DNA of 12,500 nucleotides from Chrysomallon squamiferum (taxonomy: Eukaryota; Mollusca; Gastropoda; Neomphalida; Peltospiridae). Positions 7,489 to 12,500 of the stretch are shown here, piece by piece. The translations under genes were made by a program, and so were the position numbers. The stretch is taken from contig CM022677.1 in the NCBI GenBank assembly GCA_012295275.1, positions 16,027,628-16,040,127 on the forward strand. Direction: 5' to 3'. Within the stretch, counting starts at the first letter, position 1, and the number at the start of each line of letters is the position of its first letter. The notes under the pieces were generated by a model. It was not told where the DNA came from and made no database searches. It saw only the letters and a list, made by a program, of their open reading frames with translations.

Positions 7489-8152
7489 GTAAGTTCAATA
7501 TTTAAAATTAACACCATTTCTATGGCAATGTTTAAAGGGCACCTATGGAGAAGTGAACAAAATGCATTTTCCATACTTCCAAGTTACGTTTTATTTGGTT
7601 TTTGTAATCAGATTTTAATTTATAACAGAGTGTAACTATAAAAGTGAAGTTTAAAAATATTTTTTCTGTAGTCTTGTCTTCATCATATGTATACATATTA
7701 GTCTAGTTTCTTTCATCTCATACAGTATCTAAACTGTAGTTGAGAATGGTATAAAATGGCAAAATTTGTATCATGTAATTGTAGTATTTTATTGTCGTTC
7801 TTTGTTATTATGTAAGTATAGGTCATACAAACCTATTAAATTAATAATATTTAATTCATTTACTTTTTCTTTTCTTCTTCATTCCATTATTTATTGATTT
7901 GTTTCTGTACATAATAATATTAGCAGGTTTATTTTCAGTTTTAAAATTAAAAACTCTCATGAATATTCATTCCTAAATTCAGAAAATTGGTTCTGAAAGT
8001 TAAAAAAAAAAAATTCTTAAATGTGATACTTTGTTGATTGAGGAAATTCTGATTCATAATGTGTAATACAGTTACAATAATAATAATAATAATAATAATG
8101 ATGGTTTCTAATATTATTATTATTATTATTATTATTACTTTATTTTATTTAG
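7489..8152 (+). other. Intron 7: mostly unique AT-rich sequence ending in an inverted repeat
   Basis: A 664-bp intron. Positions 7489-8075 are ordinary AT-rich sequence with a short A run near 8002-8012. The 3' end holds the (AAT)8/(ATT)8 inverted repeat listed separately. No coding or RNA gene content is evident. Confidence 0.65.
8076..8136 (+). repeat. Perfect (AAT)8 / (ATT)8 inverted repeat beside the e8 acceptor
   Basis: Eight AAT units at 8076-8099 and eight ATT units at 8113-8136 are exact reverse complements, separated by a 13-nt loop (8100-8112, GATGGTTTCTAAT). The transcript could form a 24-bp A-U hairpin. Its 3' arm ends 14 nt before the acceptor AG (8151-8152), leaving only CTTTATTTTATTTAG-like sequence as pyrimidine tract. 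It may affect branch-point distance or acceptor use; this is inference. Confidence 0.9.
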
Positions 8153-8210
8153 TTTTCAGAAGCAGCATCCTGGCAAGAGGCCTGAACAAGATATGTCAGA
8201 GGAGAAATAT
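8153..8210 (+). CDS. LMAN1: LMAN1 exon e8: stalk, FQKQHP segment
   Basis: 58 bp; acceptor TTATTTAG|T, donor TAT|GTAATT, both weak by consensus. The first base completes Asp from e7. The exon then encodes FQKQHPGKRPEQDMSEEKY. Human: FQKGHPDLQGQPAEEIFESVGD. The family match and phases at both ends (GA|T in, phase 0 out) fix the boundaries. A better-looking TTTTCAG at 8153-8159 would break the frame and is rejected as acceptor. Skipping e8 would shift the frame of everything downstream. Confidence 0.9.
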
Positions 8211-9066
8211 GTAATTATTAACACATTATTACGTTAGCAGGGTTACTCTTACAGTAAATGGGTCACTCCTACTGTAATTTTAAATATTTCATTTCTCATT
8301 TATATCAAATATCTAATTAACCTCTATCATATTTAAATATCTGTTGGTTTATTTGCTAATTATTTGTTTAAATTTTTTAATTATTTATTTCATTGTTTAA
8401 AATGTATTGTTATTTTTTTTATATAGGATTATTTATTTATATAATATTGTTTTTTAATTATTTCACCTTTGTTTTTTTTCATTTATTTATCTATTTATTT
8501 ATTTATATACATATTTCTTCATTTTATTTATTTATTCACAGATTTACTTTTATTTTATTTATTTAATTATTAATACTTTTTTATATATAAATATATATTG
8601 ATTTTTTTTATTTTATTGATTGATCTGAATGATTTATTTATTTGTTTATTTATTTATTTATTTATTTATTAGTATTACTTTTTTATATATTTATTGATTA
8701 ATGATTTTTTTTTATGATTGATTGACTGAATAATTTATTTAATTATTTAGTTAATTATCCATGTATTTATTCATTTTGTTTAATATTTTTATATATATAT
8801 CTGTATTTATTTATTTAATTATCCATTTATTTATTTATTTATTTATTTATTTTGTTTATATTTATTGATTTTTTTATTTATTTATTTAGTTAGTTATTTA
8901 ATTATCCATTTATTTATTCATTTATTCTGTTTATATATTTTTATATATTTTTTAAAATATTTTTATTTATTTATTTATTTACTTATTTATTTATTTTGTT
9001 AGTTAGTTAGTTATTTAATTATCCATTTATTGATTCATTTATTTTGTTTATTTATTTTATTTATAT

Positions 9067-9105
<39 letters not shown>

Positions 9106-9122
9106 TTTGTTTATTTCTGCAG
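8211..9122 (+). repeat. Intron 8: (TTTA)n-dominated, with a loose higher-order repeat
   Basis: A 912-bp intron. After about 130 bp of ordinary sequence, including a short duplicated phrase GGGTTACTCTTACAGTAA / GGGTCACTCCTACTGTAA near 8239-8276, it is TTTA/ATTTA repeat to about 9108. The marker AATTATCCA recurs from 8753, 8817, 8900 and 9017, followed each time by TTATT...TTTTGTTTA-like sequence. This suggests a larger unit of about 64 to 117 bp that changes length by slippage. The tract ends 10-15 nt before the e9 acceptor TTTCTGCAG. Confidence 0.9.
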
Positions 9123-9305
9123 TTTGAGGGTCAGGGTGAAAGGGAATTAAAACAGATATTCGAGGGTCAGTCACTGATACACACGGTCATCAGAGATTTG
9201 AACCGCAAGCTGGACGAACTGCTGGGCAGACAGGAACTTGTTCTGTCCAAAGTGACCGGTTTCAGTGGACAGGTCGCCCCCCAGCAAGCAGGAACAGGTC
9301 AACAG
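9123..9305 (+). CDS. LMAN1: LMAN1 exon e9: central stalk coiled coil, RELKQIFEGQ motif
   Basis: 183 bp, phase 0 at both ends; acceptor TTTCTGCAG, donor CAG|GTAAAT. It starts FEGQGERELKQIFEGQSLIH, continues TVIRDLNRKLDELLGRQELV, and ends in a Gln/Gly-rich GQVAPQQAGTGQQ. Human: FESVGDRELRQVFEGQNRIHLEIKQLNRQLDMILDEQ. Heptad-spaced Leu and Ile residues indicate coiled coil in the first two thirds; the tail is probably flexible. Skipping would keep frame and shorten the stalk by 61 residues. Upstream open sequence in the same frame is TTTA repeat. The (TTAAA)n array begins within the donor itself. Confidence 0.96.
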
Positions 9306-9645
9306 GTAAATTAAATTAAATTAAATTAAGTTAAAATTAAAAGTATAAAATTAAATTAAATTAAATTAAATTAAGTTAAAATTAAAAGTGTAAAATATTA
9401 TTAAATTAAATTAAATTAAATTAAGTTAAAATTAAAAGTGTAAAATTAAATTAAATTAAATTAAATTAAAAAATTAAATGTAAAATTAAATTAAATTAAA
9501 TTAAATTAAATTAAATAATAAAAAATAAAATAATGTAATTTAATATAATATGAAATGAAATGAAGAAATAATGAAATGAAATGAAATAAAATAAAATAAA
9601 ATAAAATAAAATAAAATAAAATAAAAATAAAAATAAGATAAAATA
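9306..9645 (+). repeat. (TTAAA)n and (AAAAT)n arrays starting at the e9 donor
   Basis: Pentamer repeats begin at the third base of the intron (GTAAATTAAATT) and continue to about 9520. A marker TTAAGTTAAAATTAAAAGT recurs from 9326, 9371 and 9421, so a 45-50 bp higher-order unit is present. AAATG/AAAAT-type repeats follow from about 9540 to 9640. Several AAGTATAAA or AAGTGTAAA strings are weak donor look-alikes. Confidence 0.93.
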
Positions 9646-9689
9646 TTTGTTTCATGATGTAAATTCTTAAATTCCCATTCCAACCCTTC

Positions 9690-10070
9690 TACCTTCTACT
9701 ACTACTACTATTACAACAACAACTACTGTTACTACTACTACTACTACTACTTATGCTACTGCTACAACTATACAACATAACAACTACAAGTACTACTTCT
9801 ACTATTAAACTATATTACTACTGTCACTACTGTTACAACTTCTATGATTACTGTAACTACAACAACTACTGCTGAAACTACCACTACTTTTACTAGTACA
9901 ACTACTACAACTACTACTACTACTACTACTATCCTTACCTCCATTATTATTACATTTATTGAAATGTTACTGACAGTCTAATGAAACACCACAAACATTA
10001 CTACAGCTACTAATACTACTATTACTACTACTACTACTACAACCACCACCACTACTATTATTATTCTTAT
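9690..10070 (+). repeat. (ACT)n/(CTA)n trinucleotide tract
   Basis: Imperfect ACT/CTA/ACA triplets over about 380 bp of intron 9, with purer runs near 9730-9750, 9902-9931 and 10014-10040. It is interrupted at about 9945-10005 by sequence resembling the e10 acceptor region. No coding claim is made. Confidence 0.9.
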
Positions 10071-10115
10071 TGATATTTACAGATCCTATAATGATAGACA
10101 CCATAAAAACTGCTA
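10066..10115 (+). pseudogene. Degenerate copy of the exon e10 acceptor and first codons
   Basis: TTATTGATATTTACAG is followed by ATCCTATAATGATAGACACC and ATAAAAACTGC. The genuine e10 junction reads TTTTTGTTTCAG then GGACAACCTTTAATGATAGA and CACAATAAAAAGACA. The string TAATGATAGACAC-x-ATAAAAA matches at 20 of 21 positions. The copy is offset by 101 bp and keeps an AG. In frame it reads PIMIDTIKT versus PLMIDTIKR, then runs into repeat. It looks like a tandem duplication of the exon's 5' edge. A weaker possible third copy lies near 9962-10002 (GACAG then TCTAATGAAACACC), offset by another 110 bp. Confidence 0.8.
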
Positions 10116-10179
10116 TCACTACCTCCCATTATCATTAATATTTCTAATAATATTATTATTTTTTATATTTTTGTTTCAG

Positions 10180-10274
10180 GGACAACCTTTAATGATAGAC
10201 ACAATAAAAAGACATGAAGTAGACAGAGTCTTAAATAATCAAAACGAAGTCATGGTGCAGATCAGAGAAATGAG
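10180..10274 (+). CDS. LMAN1: LMAN1 exon e10: stalk helix
   Basis: 95 bp; acceptor TTTGTTTCAG, donor AG|GTAATA. It encodes GQPLMIDTIKRHEVDRVLNN then QNEVMVQIREM and the first two bases of Arg. Human has GQITQQELDTVVKTQHEILRQVNEMK at this position, the same pattern of a helix with conserved xVMxQIREM-like end. Heptad-spaced Ile, Val, Leu and Met residues continue the coiled coil. A degraded copy of its first 30 bases lies 101 bp upstream. Confidence 0.93.
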
Positions 10275-10289
10275 GTAATAATATCATCA

Positions 10290-10290
<1 letters not shown>

Positions 10291-10322
<32 letters not shown>
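10291..10322 (+). repeat. (TGTC)8 microsatellite
   Basis: Eight TGTC tetramers, 16 nt after the e10 donor, in intron 10. Confidence 0.95.
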
Positions 10323-10829
<507 letters not shown>

Positions 10830-10998
10830 GAATATTATCAACGATGTTCAGCAGAGAGCAGCAATGTTACAGAACTCCGCCCAGCAGGTGGGGGGAGGGG
10901 GAGGTGGAGGGGCTGCCAACCCTCTGGAGTTCCACGAACTCAAAGATGGACTTAACCATGTTAAAAATGACATAGCTCAGTTACTGTCTAGGCCAGTT
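10830..10998 (+). CDS. LMAN1: LMAN1 exon e11: distal stalk with polyglycine linker
   Basis: 169 bp; acceptor CACTTTCAG, donor GTT|GTAAGT. The first G completes Arg from e10. It encodes NIINDVQQRAAMLQNSAQQV, seven glycines, then AANPLEFHELKDGLNHVKND and IAQLLSRPV. The second part matches human TTQHFIDIKEHLHIVKRDIDNLVQR. Human has only PGSAGG where seven Gly stand here, so the hinge between stalk helices is longer or more flexible. The Gly codons use GGG, GGA and GGT, giving a G-rich stretch at 10888-10912. It contains a cryptic donor, CAG|GTGGGG, at 10887/10888. The genuine donor is fixed by frame and by e12. Confidence 0.94.
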
Positions 10999-11695
10999 GT
11001 AAGTAATTCTTTGTTTATGGTAGAGAATTTTGTTTTTCTTCTTCGTTTTTTTTATGGGGGGGTTTACTTTTTCTTTCATTTGTTCTTTTTTCATTTTATT
11101 CATTCATTCTTTCTTTATTTAGTATTACTGATAAGATGATGTATAAATATGAAGATTCAGAACAGTTTCATTTATTATTGGTAGTGTCATGATAGAAATG
11201 AACATCATCATCATATCATTCATTATCATCAGCTACATCACTATGATCATCAAAATCATCATCATTGTTACCATTATTACCATTATTACTATTATTGAAA
11301 GCCCTAAATTTCTTATGTGTTTTTGAATTTGCTTATGAATGATCCTTCATTTATTCATTAATTTATTCATTAATTATTTCATTATTTTTAATGTTACTTT
11401 TTAGCACTATTACAATAACTATCATACTGTCATTATCATTTTCAGTGTTACTATTAGCATTATTGTCATATATTATTACTGCTTGTTTTCTCTCACTCTC
11501 ACTCACACACACACATGCATATGCACACACACACTTTATATGATTAGTATTATTATCATTATTACTGTTACTGCTTATTATTGTTGTTATTAATATTATT
11601 TATTTATTCACTTATTTCTCTCTCTGTATATATCTTTCTCATTCTCTTAAATAATAGTAATGTTGTTGTTGTTGTTATTGTTATTATTTTTATTT
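10999..11695 (+). other. Intron 11, 5' part
   Basis: T-rich sequence to about 11125, then ordinary AT-rich sequence, ATC/ATT triplets at about 11200-11300, a short (AC)n at about 11505-11534, and mixed sequence to 11695. No exon, RNA or transposon is evident. Confidence 0.65.
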
Positions 11696-11734
11696 TGTTA
11701 TTATTATTATTATTATTATTACTATTATTATTAC

Positions 11735-11767
<33 letters not shown>

Positions 11768-11816
11768 AATTATTTATTACTCTATTACTATTATTCTTAT
11801 TATTATCTATTATTAC

Positions 11817-11853
<37 letters not shown>

Positions 11854-11967
11854 TATTATTATTATTATTACTATTGTTGTTGTTATTATTATTATTATTA
11901 TTATTGTTGTTATTATTACTATTATTATTATTACTATTTATTACTATTACTATATTATTATTATTAC

Positions 11968-12006
<39 letters not shown>

Positions 12007-12040
12007 TGTTATTATTACTATTATTATTGTTATTACTATT
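11696..12040 (+). repeat. (ATT)n trinucleotide array before exon e12
   Basis: About 345 bp of ATT/TTA triplets with scattered ACT and GTT variants, reaching to within 5-10 nt of the e12 acceptor (ACTATTCACAG). Plus-strand frames read poly-Tyr, poly-Leu or poly-Ile and the minus strand poly-Asn. Only the part from 12046 in one of these frames is genuine protein. Confidence 0.96.
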
Positions 12041-12045
12041 CACAG

Positions 12046-12161
12046 CCCTCTGGTCAAGTCCAGTGTCCACCTGTCACAGGACAGTCTTGTGTCTCACCTG
12101 TTCTATTGTTTGTTGCCATAGCTCTACAGGTTATCATCACTATAGGATACATGGTGTATAG
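12046..12161 (+). CDS. LMAN1: LMAN1 exon e12: juxtamembrane cysteines and transmembrane segment
   Basis: 116 bp; acceptor ATTCACAG, donor AG|GTGAGG. It encodes PSGQVQCPPVTGQSCVSP, a hydrophobic stretch VLLFVAIALQVIITIGYMVY, and AG, the first two bases of Arg or Ser. Human: PKCPELPPFPSCLS...FIGYIMYRSQQEAAAKKFF. The two cysteines correspond to human Cys466 and Cys475, which make interchain disulfides in the LMAN1 hexamer; here they are 8 rather than 9 residues apart. The KKFF-type tail for COPII/COPI recognition must lie in the next exon. If intron 12 were retained, translation would stop at once (AGG TGA). Confidence 0.95.
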
Positions 12162-12309
12162 GTGAGGCCCTGTTTAGTTATATTTTATTTTATGTTTAAT
12201 TTATTTTTGTTACTGAACTATTTTTATATTCATAGTTATTTTTAATAAATAGCAGTTAGTTCTAGCTTAATAGGATTTCATACACAGCCATTTTATTTAA
12301 ATAATTTAT

Positions 12310-12345
<36 letters not shown>

Positions 12346-12500
12346 ACACTAACTCACCCACACTCACTCAAATATTCACATATATATGCATTCACTGTCT
12401 GTTTAATTTTTATTATTTAATTATTATTCTATTACTTATTCATCAACTTTTTATGCAGTTTTATTGTTAATATTTCATTTTATTTCATGTTCAAATAACA
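12162..12500 (+). repeat. Start of intron 12 with (AC)n microsatellite
   Basis: AT-rich sequence with an (AC)n array at 12312-12343, followed by CACTCA-rich sequence to about 12375. The final tail exon is not seen: no reading of a short peptide ending in two Lys and two Phe followed by stop. Confidence 0.85.

Noticed and set aside
7131-7574. Minus-strand open frame with poly-Asn and poly-Asp
   Set aside because: It reads the intronic ATT/ATC repeat in reverse and runs antisense across exon e7; the non-repeat end resembles no family.
8153-8159. TTTTCAG as alternative acceptor for e8
   Set aside because: It has a better consensus but gives the wrong frame and deletes the conserved Phe-Gln of FQKxHP.
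11581-12045. Poly-Tyr, poly-Leu and poly-Asn open frames
   Set aside because: They are translations of the (ATT)n array before e12 and have no protein-like composition.

Overview
This is a stretch of animal nuclear DNA carrying the middle and 3' part of one split gene on the + strand. The gene encodes an ERGIC-53 / LMAN1-type L-type lectin, the cargo receptor that cycles between endoplasmic reticulum and Golgi. I can place 12 consecutive coding exons, numbered e1 to e12 within this window. They total 1,254 bp, about 10% of the sequence, and all have GT-AG borders and mutually consistent phases. Exons with the signal peptide and start of the lectin domain must lie upstream. The last exon, expected to carry the short cytosolic tail and ER-exit/retrieval signal, must lie downstream. 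I see no second gene, structural RNA gene, transposon coding region, CRISPR array or bacterial feature.

Layout: 1-1262 is intron upstream of e1. Exons e1 to e6 (1263-6854) encode most of the carbohydrate-recognition domain, with its calcium and mannose ligands and its disulfide cysteines. Exons e7 to e11 (7400-10998) encode the helical stalk. Exon e12 (12046-12161) encodes the juxtamembrane cysteines and the transmembrane segment. Introns run from about 0.4 to 1.7 kb and consist mostly of simple repeats: (CT)n, (ATT)n, (TTTA)n, (AC)n, (TTAAA)n, (ACT)n and (TGTC)n. Several short tandem arrays are more complex.

Organism: an invertebrate, most likely a lophotrochozoan and perhaps a mollusc. This rests on a recognisable but diverged LMAN1 protein, AT-rich introns and very abundant microsatellites. 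It is inference, not a placement.

The most unusual structure is in the introns. Exon e4 is followed by a decaying tandem array whose unit contains the last exon bases, the 5' splice site and the intron start. Six near-identical GAG|GT junctions lie at about 52-bp spacing. Exon e1 has degraded copies of its own 5' edge upstream and of its own 3' edge downstream. Exon e10 is preceded by at least one clear degraded copy of its acceptor and first codons. Exon edges thus seem to have seeded tandem arrays that decay with distance from the functional copy, which is one way for introns to grow and which leaves decoy splice sites.

Exon e1 also has an apparent one-base deletion in a G run. It separates two frames that both match LMAN1, so it may be an assembly error or a real lesion. 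Other items are a perfect (AAT)8/(ATT)8 inverted repeat beside the e8 acceptor, a glycine-to-alanine change at a sugar-selectivity position, and a G-rich polyglycine tract in e11.
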